Source of the DNA: Populus alba
Lineage: Eukaryota > Streptophyta > Magnoliopsida > Malpighiales > Salicaceae
Assembly: GCF_005239225.2 (NCBI RefSeq)
Contig: NC_133301.1
Location: 8,184,318-8,248,317, forward strand
Direction: 5' to 3'
Length of the DNA stretch: 64,000 nt
Part shown: positions 45,381-58,149 of the stretch, one piece after another
Layout: every line of letters begins with the position of its first letter
Position numbering within the stretch: position 1 is the stretch's first letter
Made by a program: the position numbers and the translations under genes
The notes under the pieces: generated by a model
The model's input: only the letters and a program-made list of their open reading frames with translations
Database searches by the model: none
What the model was told of the DNA's origin: nothing

Positions 45381-46499
45381 CCCGTCATTTATATTTATAT
45401 ATATAATACAAATGGTGATCAATATAGTATTTCAACCAAGGATATTTATTAAATTATAAATTAATTATAAATAAAAGGTGGTTGCTTCTTGTCATAATTA
45501 TTTAAAATAAAAAATGGTTAAACTTGACCTCTTTTGTAAATATATTCTTAGCTTATTATTCTTTAACTGATCATGAGAGTGTACTTTTTTCATAAATGAA
45601 TATATATTATTGTAGATGAAATGTTTAAAAACTTATTTTTTTTTATTTGTTCTTCAATTTGCCTTTTCATAAACCTCTCTCTTAATATTCTTTGTGAATG
45701 AATAATTACTTGTTGATTGTGTTACAAATAATATTAGGTTGATTGTCGTGAGAAGACATGATTCATTTTATCAACGATAATGTTTGGTCTAATTGCCAAC
45801 ACCATTAAAATTAATTAAGACATGTTCCTGATCAATTCCTTAAAACCTATAAATAAGATTGATTTATCGATTTTTATTGAAGAAAATAAAGTCATTATTC
45901 TTAATTTTCTTAAACAAGAACAACATATATCGGCACAATGACGAAGCTAACTCCCACGTCAGCATTTCAATAATAGTGAGCTACGAAGGATGTCAATAAA
46001 TATTGGTGGAAGAGAACCGTTTTTGATCGACGGAAGCAAGATTAAGCAATCCTCTTCTTTTTATTGTTGAATTACATACATGCCCTTAGAAGAAAAAAAG
46101 AAAGAATCAAAGGCTACCACTTTGGCGTGTTTTGTTTGTTTTACTTCTTCTTTTTCTTCCCCCTTTTTTTTTTAATCTAACTATTAGTCTTGAGATTTTT
46201 TATTTTTATGTTTTCTTTTTAAAGTTATCTCGAGTTTCATATTAGTTAGATTGACTTTAATTTTTTAAATGTTTTTTTTATTTATTTAGTTTTGATTCTT
46301 TTTTATGTTATTTTTTAAAAATATTTTTTTGATCATAATTTCATATCATGGATGGTAGGTTAATAGAATAAACTCCACTTAACTCAAGTTTTTTTCTTTT
46401 TTACATTTTATTTTTAATATTTTTTTATTTTATTCTTGAAAATTAGTTTTATTGGGATTTGAACTTTTTCTTTTCTTTTCTTGTTTGGAGTTATCTTGG
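45381..46499. other. AT-rich spacer, no gene
   Basis: A/T-rich sequence with T-runs; no coding signal. The RLP distal promoter may extend into it. Confidence 0.5.
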
Positions 46500-46507
46500 A
46501 TTGCGAG
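46500..46507. repeat. hAT target-site duplication ATTGCGAG (left)
   Basis: Eight bases repeated at 51371-51378, directly flanking the element ends. An 8-bp duplication is diagnostic for hAT. Confidence 0.93.
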
Positions 46508-49500
46508 TAGGGGTGTTTAAAAAAACCAAAAAACCGAGTAAACCGATAAACAGTTAACCGAAAAAACCGAACCGAAAAATAAAACCGATTAAACCGATTA
46601 GATTATGTAGGAAAAACCCCGGTTCGGTTCGGTTTTCGGTTTTGCAGTGCAAAAACCGGATGAATCGGATCGGTTTAAAAAAAAAGTTCCCTGCGCCCTA
46701 GTATAAAAGAAAATGTTGCTGCCCACGCCGCGCCCCTCTTTTCTCTTCTCTTCAGTCTTCACTTTACTCTCTAGTCTCCGCTAACCCTAAACAGTAACTG
46801 AGTAAAGTAAACACTTTAACTCCTCTCACTCTCAGCCTGATCGACGTTTCCTCTCCTCAGTCTCCACTGGTCTCCACAGTAAAGTAAACACTTTAACTCC
46901 TCTCCAGTCTCAGGCTCTCGGTGAATCACAGACACAGATCGACGTTTCCTCTCCTCAGTCTCCACTGGTCCAAAACACGCTGCGTTGTGTTTCCATCAGA
47001 CCGGCGTTTCCTCTCAACCTCTCAAAACCAGTGAGGCAATGACGGTGAGTTTTTTTTTTTGGTTTTCTAATTAAACCAGGCGGATCCTCTTCTATTATTC
47101 TAAATAGTGCATATATTCTAAGTTTTGTTTTCTTTTCTCCAGTTTAATCAAAAAATTAGCCACTGTTAGTGCTAGGATCAGCCCTTAATCTCAGTCTCCA
47201 CTGGATCAACCGATCAACACAGTCGACGCTTCCTCAGCCTCTCAAACCGGTGAGTTTTTTTTTTTCACAGCTACCCTCTTCTTGCTGTGAAACAAGGTAA
47301 GACAATATGGTATTTACCAATTAAGAGTCTGTAGCTTGAAAATCTTATTGTGGTTTGACAACTTTGATTTTTTAGATTTGTTCAAGCTAGGAATACAACT
47401 GATGGAAGTATTTGGGTATTAGAATTTCTATATTAAGGCGGTGGTCTTTTACATCTCCAATTTCGGTAAAGGTCTGGTCTTTTGAGGAATAGACCTATGC
47501 TTTGAGACATGGGTTTCTGAAACATGGATTGTTTAAGATTGAAATATAGACGGTCAGGATATGTTGTATTGTTTGTTAAATATAACCTATGCTTTATGCA
47601 AAACAAGAAACATTGATTGCACAAAATAATTGCTCCATTATGGGCCTCCTGAAACTAATTGAGTATTTGTTCATATTACAAAAACTGGACTTTGTATGCC
47701 GCATATGTGTTGTGTAATGATAGAGAAGCCACTATGTTCTTGCTAAAGCTTTTTCTTTGTTTTGAATAATTCGTTGTTGCCTCTCCTGAGTAGCACACTT
47801 GTGTTGTTGACTAGTCCTATAATGAATATGTACTGAGTATGAATTTACAAGCTTTAAATGTGTTAGCCTCTCCACTACTACCTCTTCACTCAGTAATGTA
47901 GATATTTGGATTGAAGATTTAATACGGTGTTGGAGTCTGCAACAGTATCGTTGTTTCATAAATATTAGGCTTATATTTTAGTCATGTATGGCTGGTTTTG
48001 TTAGATGCTGCAAGTGATTTAGTTCTGAGGTCTATAATAAGTAATGATTTTGTATGGCTAACAATCCCAATTAATTACGACAGAAGTGTTATTAAGCTTA
48101 GTTCAACTTATGGATAATTTGAATTGAATTTGTGACTTGTCTTGATTTTGCTGTTGTTGCTATGTTGATTATGTTGCTGTTGTTGTGTTGATTCTGTTGA
48201 ATCGTTGATGTTGTTTCTGACTAGCTGTGCTGATTTTGTTGTTGTTGTAATATTTGTTTCATTTTAATTTTTAAACATGATTTTATCTTTATGTTTATTA
48301 AGTGCTGAAAATGAAATGTGCAAGTGATTTGTTTTATTTGGTAATTACAGATGGAAAACCTTCAAAATCAAAATGCTTCATCCACTGGCACTACCCCAAC
48401 ATCAACCAATGCCCCAGCTTCAAACACTCTCCCAACATCAGCTACTGTAGGATCCACCACGGATAATACAGGTAAACAACTTCAAGTCCTTGCAACTAGG
48501 AAAAGAAATGTTGATGATAAAAAAAAAATCACAAATTTGGGATCATTTTACAAAACTTGATGGTGATCCTAAAACCCCTAGAGCTGAATGTAATTATTGT
48601 GGAAAGGATTATGCATGTCATACTATTATTAATGGGACAAGTAATATGTGGAGTCATTTGAAAGTATGAAAAAAGTTTCCTTTTGTGGTTGATAAGAAGC
48701 AAAAAATTTTGGTATTAGAACCTAATAAAGTAGGGGGTAAATTAGGAGATCGAAGTGTGGGAACTCTTAAGGCAATAGGTTATGATTATGATGAATGCAG
48801 AAAGGCACTAGTGAAATTGGTTATAATTGATGAGTTGCCTTTTAATTTTGTGGAAGGTAAGGGATTTAGATTATATTCTAGGACATTGCAGCCTAGATTT
48901 GACATTCCTTCTCGTTTCACTGTTATGAGAGATTGTTTGAAACTTTATGTTGAAGAGAAGGAAAGATTAAAAAGAGCTCTTAAGGGTCAACGATTATGCT
49001 TAACAACAGATACATGGACATCAATCCAAAACATTAACTATATGTCCTTAACGGCTCATTGGATTGATAATGAATGGAATTTGCATAAAAGAATTCTGAA
49101 TTTTTGTCAAGTTTCCAATTATATGGGTGAGACAATTGGTCAAGTTATTGAGAATTGTTTGTTAGATTGGGGGATTGATAAACTTTTAACTGTTACAGTA
49201 GACAATGCAAGCTCTAATAGTGTTACTATTTCATATTTGAAGAATGTGATGAAAGATTGGCCAACTAATAAATTGTCAAATGAACATTTGCATGTTAAAT
49301 GTTGTGCACACATTGTAAACCTCATTGTATGTGATGGTTTGAAAGAGATGAATGTTTCGGTTGTTAAGATTCGAGATGCAATGAGGTTTGTGAGATCTTC
49401 ACCCTCTAGGTTACTTGCATTTAAAAAGTGTGCAGAAAAGTTGCATATAGAGTGTAAGAAATCATTGTGTTTGGATGTTGCAACTCGATGGAATTCAACT

Positions 49501-51370
49501 TATCTTATGTTATAAGCTGCTGAAAAGTTTGAAAAGGTGTTTGCGAGGTTAAGTCAAAGTGAACCTAGATATATGAGTTACTTTTTGGAGGTTGATTCAA
49601 AGGGGAATAAAAAAAATATGGGGCCACCTAGTTTGGAGGATTGGGAAAATGCTAGAACTTTGCTGAAGTTTTTAAAGATCTTTTACATGGTTACATTGAA
49701 ATTTTCTGGCTCATTGCATGTTACATCAAATTCTTTCTTCACTGAATTGATTTACATGCATACAAACTTGTTGCAATTGTGTAAAAGTAGAGATAATCTT
49801 TTGAATGGAATGGCGATGAACATGATGAGTAAGTTTGAGAAGTATTGAGGTTATGGAGCAAATCAGAATTTTTTATTGTATGTGGCTACTGTTTTGGATC
49901 CACGTCTTAAGTTGAAATATGTGAAATTTTGTTTTGGTGATTTGTATGATTATGACAAATCACAATTGCTAACAAAAAAAAGTGAGAGATAATTTGGTGA
50001 GCTTGTATGAGTTTTATTTGAAAGCCGATGAAGTGGTGGATGACAATAGGCATAAACAAGATGATAATGATGCTATTGATGACATGGAGGTAGATGTTAA
50101 CACTTTAGCTCGGTTCAAAAGGCATTTACAAGAGGAAGATAGTGTGGAAAATAGAAATGAGGTTGAGAGGTATTTGGGTGATGGTTGTGAGGATCCTAAT
50201 GATGATAAATTAGATATTTTGGGTTGGTGGAATATTAATGCTTCAAAATATAAGATACTTTCGAAAGTTGCACAACATGTTCTTGTTATTCCTATATCCA
50301 CAGTGGCTTCCGAATCAGCCTTCAGCACAGGTGGTCATATACTTGACCAATTTCGAAGTTCTCTATCTCCAACAACAGTTCAAGCACTTATTTGTTGTCA
50401 AAATTGGTTGCATCATGGTCCAATTTCAACTGATAATGCAACCTTGATGAATGATTTTGAAACCTACGAAAACCTTGAATTGGGTAATGTTTCTTAAAAA
50501 CTTACACCTTTTATTTTATTATTTATTAATTAACACATTTTTATTCTAACATGTTTAATATTTTATTTTGTAGAATTTGGTGGAAAGTTGCATTTAGCAA
50601 CGGATGATAATTAGTTCACAAATTGTGATGCATTAATTGAAAACATATGGTATAAATTTTATTTTTTTATTTTTATATCTTCTAATTTAATTTACCATGT
50701 TATAATTCTAGATTATGAATTTCAGGAATCAAAGTGCAATGCTCTTGAAGTGCTTTTTTATTAAGACGATGTGCACATGAAGATTTATTTTTTGTGACTT
50801 GGAGTGTTTTATGATAATGTTATTTGTTGTTTTTTTGTTAAGCCTTTTGAAGGCAATGGTTTGTATTTTATAATTTGGATTTTAACTTATTGGTGTGTGA
50901 TTGTGAGTGTGTGTTGGTGTGTGATTGTTGGTGTGTGATATTTATTTAAACTTTTCAGAAGTAGAAAAATATTAGTAAGTTAAAAAATATATTGAACACA
51001 AGATTGTCACTAATAATTTCATATAAATGAATATTCAATGGCCAAAACAATTAATAAACATAAGATTGACAATAATAATTTAATAGATTTGAATATTGGG
51101 GTCAAAAAATTAAATGTATTTGGAATCTTCAAAGAAAATGAGATAATAGCAACAATAATAGTAAGCCCAACGGAAATCCATTAGAAAGCCCATTAAAAAG
51201 CCCAGAAAATGTATATAGGTTTGTCCGGTTTTTTGGATAAAAAACCGGACCGGAACCGAACTGGAACCTGCCGATTTGGGCCGGTTCCGGTTCGGTTTCG
51301 GGTCTCTTTTTTTTCAGTTTGGTTGTCTTTTTTTGTAAAAACCGAACTGAACAGAAAATGATCACCCCTA
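46508..51370 (+). mobile_element. hAT DNA transposon with decayed transposase
   Basis: 4863 bp with short terminal inverted repeats (TAGGGGTG...CACCCCTA) and an 8-bp target duplication. Both ends are rich in subterminal accgaaccg/cggttcggt motifs (46540-46680 and 51225-51350), likely transposase-binding sites. A 5' leader with doubled tttcctctcctcagtctccactgg-like pieces (46840-46980) and a probable intron ending at 48350 (ggtaattacag) precede the transposase. The protein is broken, so it cannot move unaided. Confidence 0.92.
48351..50497 (+). pseudogene. hAT transposase (BED finger, RNase H-like core, C-terminal dimerisation domain), broken
   Basis: Starts MENLQNQNASS. After a frameshift in the A-run at 48519-48528 comes a BED-type zinc finger (AECNYCGKDYAC...SHLK), then the catalytic core with LCLTTDTWTS, HWID and TVDNASSNS, and CCAHIVNLIV, and the C-terminal hAT dimerisation motif ASESAFSTGG with SSLSPTTVQALI near 50315-50395. 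Breaks: TGA near 48668, TAA at 49513-49515 after STYLML, TGA at 49846-49848 after SKFEKY, and a frameshift in the A-run near 49974-49982. RICESLEEPER/DAYSLEEPER-like in style. A small 3' exon may follow at about 50574-50614. Confidence 0.9.
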
Positions 51371-51378
51371 ATTGCGAG

Positions 51379-53617
51379 TAAATTAAATTAACTTAGATAA
51401 TTAAATGCTGCCTGATTAACATAACACTAGATCATAAAAAAAAAAAAAATCTGGAATGGCATGGTTGTTGAATCTATTTGTTTTTTTTATTAAATTAATT
51501 ATTTTGATAAATGATATATTCGGGGGAAAATAAAAAATAATAATCTTATTGTCAGAGAGGCATTGGAGCCTTTAATAAGTTGCAAAGGCATGGAACACGA
51601 TGCCAGGGGAATGTAAGATAGTTGTTGACTGCTGGCGTCAACCCGGTCTATAAAATATTCTCCCAAACGGTAGGCCAGCCGAGTCAAAAGTGATATTCAT
51701 TAACGTAAATGTTATTGGGAAATTATTGAGGATCCTCTAAAGTCGTACGTGCTGTTCAACTTGCTTCGGCGGATCACCTGGTTGTAGAACAATGATGATG
51801 GAGGACAACAGAGCCTCCACTTGTATATACCAACACACACGCAACTCAGATCAGAGCTTGCGGCTGTGGTTTAACAAGATTATAATATAATTTTATAATG
51901 TGAAACCAAGAAGTTCTTTGACATCGCAAATTTGAGTTCTAATTTTCCAGCCAAACTTGGTGACCTTTTTTGTCAAATTATCCGATAGAAACTTAACCAT
52001 GAGAGGAGTGCGGGGATGCAAGAACTTAAATCTTTAGAAAAGACTAAAAAAATGTTTTCCAGGACAACACCAAATAAGTATAAGAATAGTTTAAGAAGAA
52101 AAAAAGAGAAAAGAATGGCAAAATAAAAAATGGAACAAAATAAAAAAAAATTATAAAGAAAGCAATAAATTTCCTTATCCACAATCTCACAAACATATCT
52201 CAATAAATCAAACATGATATTCTCAAAAGATATCCAAATTAAATGATCTTGGAGATATATAGAACTTTTATTTTTATGAATTTATCAAAAAAATCAATTT
52301 GATTAAGAAAATAAGTTGGAAGTCAAGTTTCATAATCTATCAGTTTTAGGAAGAAAATCTAGAAAACATTCTTGAAAGATATCCAAATTAAATTATATTG
52401 GTAGTAGGATAAAGATAAGATGGAGATATTTATGAATTTCTCAAAATAAGTTGATCTAATTGAGAAACTAAGCTTGAAGTAAGGGGAAGAATCTGCCACT
52501 TTTAAGAAGAAAATCAAGAAAACAAATAGATTTTGGACTAAAGAAAAGAAGAGAATGAGGCTAGAGAAGAGAACTCAACTAGAGCTAATAGAAAATGAAT
52601 TTTCACAATTGATAGTGTTGGGCTCAAGAGGAGCAATAAAAAGATTGAATTAGACTTTGTTAATGATTAAGAAATTCAATCTATGAGTTTATTTCCTATA
52701 TTGTTGTTCTCTCTTTTATTCTATTACTGTGAATTGTCTAGAGATTCTGGTTTATAATAATATGATTATGAACTAAAGATTATTTCTAAAGCTCTAATGT
52801 AGTCTCTCCATGACATTCTTGAATTTTTTATATTTTTATTATTAAAGTATTTATCAATCCTTGTTAAGTATGGCTCATTGTATCTAATGCCTTTAAATGA
52901 TTGATCATCATTAGTATAAATTATTGTGCATGTTGATACCTAGTTATTATGCATGCTATTTGCTTTTTATGATGTATACCTTAAATTGAATGAAAGATAG
53001 AGATGTCCCAATATGATTTGTGCAATTATTGTCTTGAAATATTATAGAATTTAAAGTGTTTATATGCTTTTAAAATTATATAGAAATATCATGGGTTATG
53101 ATATGTTGGTAATTTCAATTCTACTTGAGAGAGTCTTGATAAAATAGAATATTTCAACATCAATTTGGAAGATAAATTCATAGCAACATAGTTTACGAAT
53201 CAAATTGGCTTGGTTAGGTAAATCAGAAGTCTTCTTGTTCATGATTAAATTCATTTTCACTATAGTGTTCCTATATGATTTTATTTTTTTTGCTAATATA
53301 TTAATTGTCTTACATATATTCATTTATTTGTAACTTTCAAATAATTTCAGCCTAGAAAAATTTCAATAGCTAAAAGGTAGATAATCCTCGTATGAATAAT
53401 AATCATACTAACATTATTTTACTTGAAGCGATTAGTATACTTGATATCTAAATTTTGCATCAAGATTTTGGCTCTGTTTTTGGGGAGTATTTTATTCCTA
53501 TTAATTTTCATACCAACTGGTTATAGGTTAATTTTACTTATATTTAATTTTTATTTTTTCTTATTATGATTTTTTAGATTTTTTTTGTGTTGTGCATCAT
53601 ATGTTATTGTAGTGTGG
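51379..53617. other. Spacer, no gene
   Basis: A/T-rich. About 51600-51700 shows aacggtaggccagccgagtc, also present near 1172 in the RLP-cluster spacer. At 52230-52520 two diverged copies of a gatatccaaattaaat...cttgaag segment are visible, about 150 bp apart. No coding region is recognised. Confidence 0.45.
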
Positions 53618-53754
53618 AGTTAGTACATTTTGATCTTGAAATTGAATGGTCGTGTAATAAGGAAAGGAAATAGAAGTTTATAAAACATTCAAGTAACCAT
53701 GAATAATTTGTTAGTGTATATACCTTGCAGCCAATCAGCTGGATGCTAGTGGCA

Positions 53755-54476
53755 TGATTAGTACTTAAAAGCGTATTTTTATCAAGGTTTTATATCATCA
53801 TTTTGCACTTGAAGTATCAATAACTCCTTAACTAAAGCATGTTTTATAATAACATACCTAATAATATAACATACATTTAATTTATGGTAAATGTTCATCT
53901 TAAATGCAGGCCTATCACATAAATGAAAGGATTGATTGATGAGTTTAAGTATTGAAATTGAAAGGACAAAGAGAGGGCCAAACTTAGAAAAGAGATGTTG
54001 GTGCAGTCCAAAATGAAACACTTTTCGGTAATTGGGTCATATCTCGAGTTCTAGATGTCCAAATGACCTCAAGTTTTTGGACAGATTCGGTAAGACATAG
54101 GCCTACAACTTTCATGTGGAGTCCAAGATTTAAAAAGACCGTTTTCAAGTCCAAATTATAGCAACAACGGAGAAGTCTGAATCTGTCCTGCAGCCCAGAC
54201 ACTGTTTAGCGTTCACCGTTCTTAATTTTTTTTTTCTTGGAAAGATAAGATAATTTTCTATAACTTTCATGAGTACAGGTGGTTTCAATTCTGATGCTAG
54301 CAATGACGTTTTATTCAGACAAGAAGATAAGGATTTTCACCAAGTCAAGAGTTGGCCACCTACTCAACAATTAGTCATCAAATTAATAGTTCCAAATTTT
54401 AGCCTATAAAAGGAGGCATTTGCCATGCATTTGGGGGCTTGGTTGTTCAGATCAAGAACTTGTTCTTGCTCTCTCT

Positions 54477-54546
<70 letters not shown>

Positions 54547-55369
54547 CCTAAATTTTGCTTTCATTAATATCTTGTTTATGCTTTTCATTATCTTTGTTTT
54601 ACTTAGTTAACTTGTATTTTATTTATGTTCTTATTTTATTTATTTATGTTTCTCTTCTTCATTATATTTAGCTAAGTTTATTATGTCAAGGTGAAAAGGT
54701 TACACTAATGGTGTAAGAATAAGTATAGTGTAAACTCAACATGGACCTTAATGTTTAATATTAACATGTCTTATCTTTTTATCTTACTAATTCTTAAACC
54801 TTGCTTGTTAAATGGTTAATCTAGATTTGTGTTGTATAATACTTGGTATAACAAATGCTTGACACTCTCAGAGCCCAACCGTCTGGTATTACCTACACTT
54901 GTGCTATGAAAGGAACTTGATTTGTTGTTAACATAAGTTAGCATCATGAATTCCTGACAATATTTAAAAGTTTGGTGTTACTTAAATAAGATAATTAATA
55001 TGACCATGTTAACAATTTATAATGAGCTATTAATGACAAATCATCCGATCGGAACCTCCTTTGTGTGTGATTTCCAGTTGAATAATAAGAGTTTATACTA
55101 TACTTGTTTGAAATACCATTAGTGGATCCTCTAACCTTGACATTTGTTTTTATAATTGTTTAATCCTTACATTAATCTTCCATCTCAAGTTCTCATCAAC
55201 TTCTTCTTCTTCTTCTTCTTTATTATTATTGTTGTTGTTGTTGTTGTATTATTGTTGTCTATAATTTATACAATTAACCTCCCTATGGTTCGACCCCGGT
55301 CTTGCTGGGTTATTTATTACTTCGACACTCTTACACTTGGAAGAAGACATCAATCTTTTAGCCATGTCA
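53755..55369 (+). mobile_element. Solo LTR of the same family as the LOG-carrying gypsy element
   Basis: 1615 bp, TGATTAGTACTTAAAAG...CATGTCA, flanked by TGGCA on both sides (53750-53754 and 55370-55374). It aligns over its full length with the reverse complement of 2289-4026 (for example ttgcacttgaagtatcaataactcc, the TATA box region and ggttcgaccccggtcttgc), with many substitutions and indels. It shows that the family has inserted here more than once and over a long time. Confidence 0.93.
54481..54542. repeat. (AT)n microsatellite
   Basis: About 31 AT units inside the solo LTR, downstream of its TATA box. A frame of repeated Tyr-Ile across it is an artefact. Confidence 0.95.
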
Positions 55370-56697
55370 TGGCACTAACTTTGTTCATATAAAAAAGCAT
55401 ATTTATTATTAATAAAGTTTTTATATATCTTTAATATTTATATGTGTTTGATCATGTCTATAATAAAAATAAAGTTTTTAGGACAAAAAAGCTTTGTAAA
55501 AAAATTATAAAGTGGTTATAATTATAAGATTCTTATTACATCAAAGCATTATTCCTAAATGATCATAATCGATCCTCTAGTAAGACATGATATTAATTAT
55601 ATTTATTGAGATCATTTCATATTATGTTCTTTCTTTTATGAAAAGAAGTAGTTGTTCTCATAAGCTTGTCAAATAACTTATACACTAAACTTATCCACAT
55701 GAGGATCCTATATGAAGAGATTACTTGTGTCTATGGAAAGACTCAAGTGATAATGGTGTGGTATCCCTAGATTTGAAGTTACTAATTAACTTATATGGGG
55801 TTATGTTTTGATTCTAACTACACGTTGCTTTAATTAAAGGTAAAAAAATATGTAGATATTAAGAATAACATAAATATATAAAGGTATCTGAGTGACTAAA
55901 AGAGATTCAACATCATAGATGATAGTACCTTTTTTTTATCAAGTGTAAGAAATATATAGATCTAAAACAAAGCTGGAGAACCAGCAAGTCATAGAATATT
56001 TACAAATACAAACGAAGAAAGGGAACAAGCTCCATTAGATATAGGGGAGAAACTCCCATATAAACTACAAGTAGCCTAAGACAAGAAAAGCATGTGCAAA
56101 GGAACAAGCTCCCTTGAACAAGCATATAACCAAAATGGCATAAACAATAAACAACAACTTCTAACAGTAACAAAGTCAGTTTAGCAACCAACACACCAGC
56201 CAGCAAACCAGTAGAAAAAACAGCATGAACAGCCCTCATACGGAGATAAACAGCATAAACAAAGCTAGCATAACCACAATCCAAGAAAAGCATCCAAAAG
56301 TGAACAGGCTTCCCATAAAAGCAACAAAGGCTAGGGGATCAGACTCCCACAAAGCCTCTACAAAAGAAATCCATCAGCCAAAACTAGAAGCAACAAGCCA
56401 GCTCCAAGAATGCAGAGACAGCAGGCAAGACTAACAAAAACTGACTTCAACTAGGCTGCAGGAAGTTGAACAAGAGCCAAATAGAAAGGCCACAGGCAGA
56501 GACAAAAAGCAATGCACCTGCAAACCAATCCAACAAAGATAACAAGCAAGAGCAATACAACACATCTACAGGCAAAAATATATAGACTGCAACAACTGAG
56601 TCAGGCCTACAAAGGCAAACAAAATACAATACTAGCAAAACCCAAAATAGACACAAGGACAAATTCCTTGGCCAATATTCCATAAAAGCAGAAAACA

Positions 56698-57973
56698 TCA
56701 AAGGGAGGAGGAAGGGGTAGAAGCTGTGCTGCCTTGGATCCTGGAGTCAGCCGGGGAGGAACTTTTGGAAGGTTGGCCTGACTTCCCTGATCGGCCAAAG
56801 GTAGAGGTGGCCACAGCTTTTCTTCTTGTCAAATATTGCCTCCTTGGAGGCAATGCTGCAGTATCATTAAAGTGATCTTCAGATACATGAACAACCTGTG
56901 GAAAGCCAAAAGAAGCATCAGGGCATCCAGGCTGTGAAGCCAGTTTAGCCCGCTTGCATTCAGAATGACTTACTCTTTCTTCCATAACCACAGCTGCCTC
57001 AACCATAGTTTCAGACCCAGCCTGGTGGTCGGCCCGGTCCAAGGTTCGGGTTCTGGATTTTTACCGGGTCACCGGGTCAATTTTTTAAAAAAAAACAAAA
57101 TGATGTCGTTTTAGTAAAAAAAAAACAAAAAACAAACATAAAAGTCAACAGGTTTGCAACTTGGTTTTGACGGGGTCTTGCCAGGTCACGCCGGGTTTTA
57201 CCTTTCCTTATTTTTTCTTCAACCCGGCCCGGTTCCAACCTCGAGTCAGCTGGGTCCCGGGTCGACCCGCGCGAGCCGGGCTGGATTTCAAAACTTTGGC
57301 CTCAGCAGACATTGGATCAATAGCCGGTTCACCTTGAGGTTCCTCCCTGGTTGACTGTTTGTCAATAGCTTTAGTGTCAGCTGAGTGATTAGAGCATCCA
57401 AAGGGAGCAGAAGTTGTAGGGGGATGTTTTTTGCGCTTGTGACTGGAAGTTTTGGTGCATGCAAAATTGGAGTGTTCCAAGGTCTTGCACCGCTTGCAGA
57501 ACCGTGGCAAAGATTCATATAGCACTGTATGGGACTTGGAAACACCATTGGGAAGGGTGATGTTGATCGATGATGGTAATTCAGTAAGTAAATCAACCTT
57601 AACCATCACGCTAGCGTATGAGAGCCGAGACATGGAAGTTGCTGGAGAATCAGAATGCACCGGTTTCCTAATCACACTTGCTAGTTTAGAAAGACACAAT
57701 GGTGACCAGCACTGAAGTTGTAGGTTAGGGAATCTAACCCAAACTGTGTGGTGATGTGAGGAAGAAGGTTTATGGTCCCCTGAAGTGGTGTTACCTTGCG
57801 TTGGGGGTGGCGGCGAAGGAGCAGTTCCAACCGTCGGCACCAAACCGTAAGTTCAGAGAACCATTCTCAGCAGGGGGACCACGACGTGGTCTAATAGAGA
57901 TAGGGGAGGTTGAAGTGTGCTCACTAGGCCTTGGAGAAGACGATGGAGGAGCAGCTTGGGGTGTGCGCTGCAA
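56698..57973 (-). pseudogene. L1 ORF1 (Gag-like, CCHC knuckle), interrupted
   Basis: Minus strand. An N-terminal piece with RPRRGPPAENGSLNLRFG (57791-57973) is followed, one frameshift on, by a DUF4283-like domain with VWVRFPNLQLQCWSPLCLSKL and the CCHC knuckle CKRCKTLEHSNFAC (57208-57843). The MITE-like insert at 57014-57285 then cuts the tail, which resumes as GSETMVEAAVV and ends at 56698 in a Ser/Pro-rich C-terminus. ORF1 proteins bind LINE RNA. Not functional as it stands. Confidence 0.85.
57014..57285. mobile_element. MITE-like insert in L1 ORF1
   Basis: 272 bp bounded by TTTCA (57009-57013 and 57286-57290). The ends are imperfect inverted repeats rich in cagcc(t/c)gg and ggcccgg. It contains many ccgggt/acccgg words and A-runs in the middle. 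No coding capacity. The exact class (MITE or SINE-like) is uncertain. Confidence 0.6.
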
Positions 57974-58149
57974 CCCCTCTTTTGATGCTTTGTGTGAACC
58001 TTAGCTTCACAATTGGAATTAACAACATCTACAAGAGTAATTATTGTTTATGGAGGGATAGAAGGGGGTGAGGGGGCCCGAGAATGACTAGAGGAGTGTT
58101 GTTCACGAAGGGAAACACCCTATCTTAGGGTCCGTTGGTGACCAGATGT

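Larger units (their letters stand above)
53618..55560. repeat. Unidentified dispersed repeat, copy 1 (split by solo LTR)
   Basis: The text tagtacattttgatcttgaaa at 53625 through aagtaaccatgaataattt, and after the solo LTR ctttgttcatataaaa through ttataattataagattc and atcaaagcattattc (55375-55555), matches 58150-58475. Removing the solo LTR restores a continuous alignment. It could be the LTR of an unidentified element; the downstream part to about 55915 has no partner here. Confidence 0.65.
55930..58143 (-). mobile_element. L1-type LINE with ORF2 deleted
   Basis: On the minus strand: 5' leader, ORF1, then directly a 3' untranslated region (about 56697-55938) ending acttgat plus an A-run (T-run at 55930-55937). 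The last about 100 bp resemble the 3' end of the plus-strand L1 at 24856-26975. Flanks carry a near-perfect duplication, agatgatagtacctttt (55917-55933) and agatgttagtacctttt (58144-58160). ORF2 is missing, so it is non-autonomous. Confidence 0.82.

Noticed and set aside
45183..45452. Frames with repeated PWKKRRGP or AMEKTPRT pieces
   Set aside because: They are translations of the short tandem repeat upstream of the RLP gene, present on both strands.
54364..54588. Frame with a Tyr-Ile repeat
   Set aside because: Translation of the (AT)n microsatellite.
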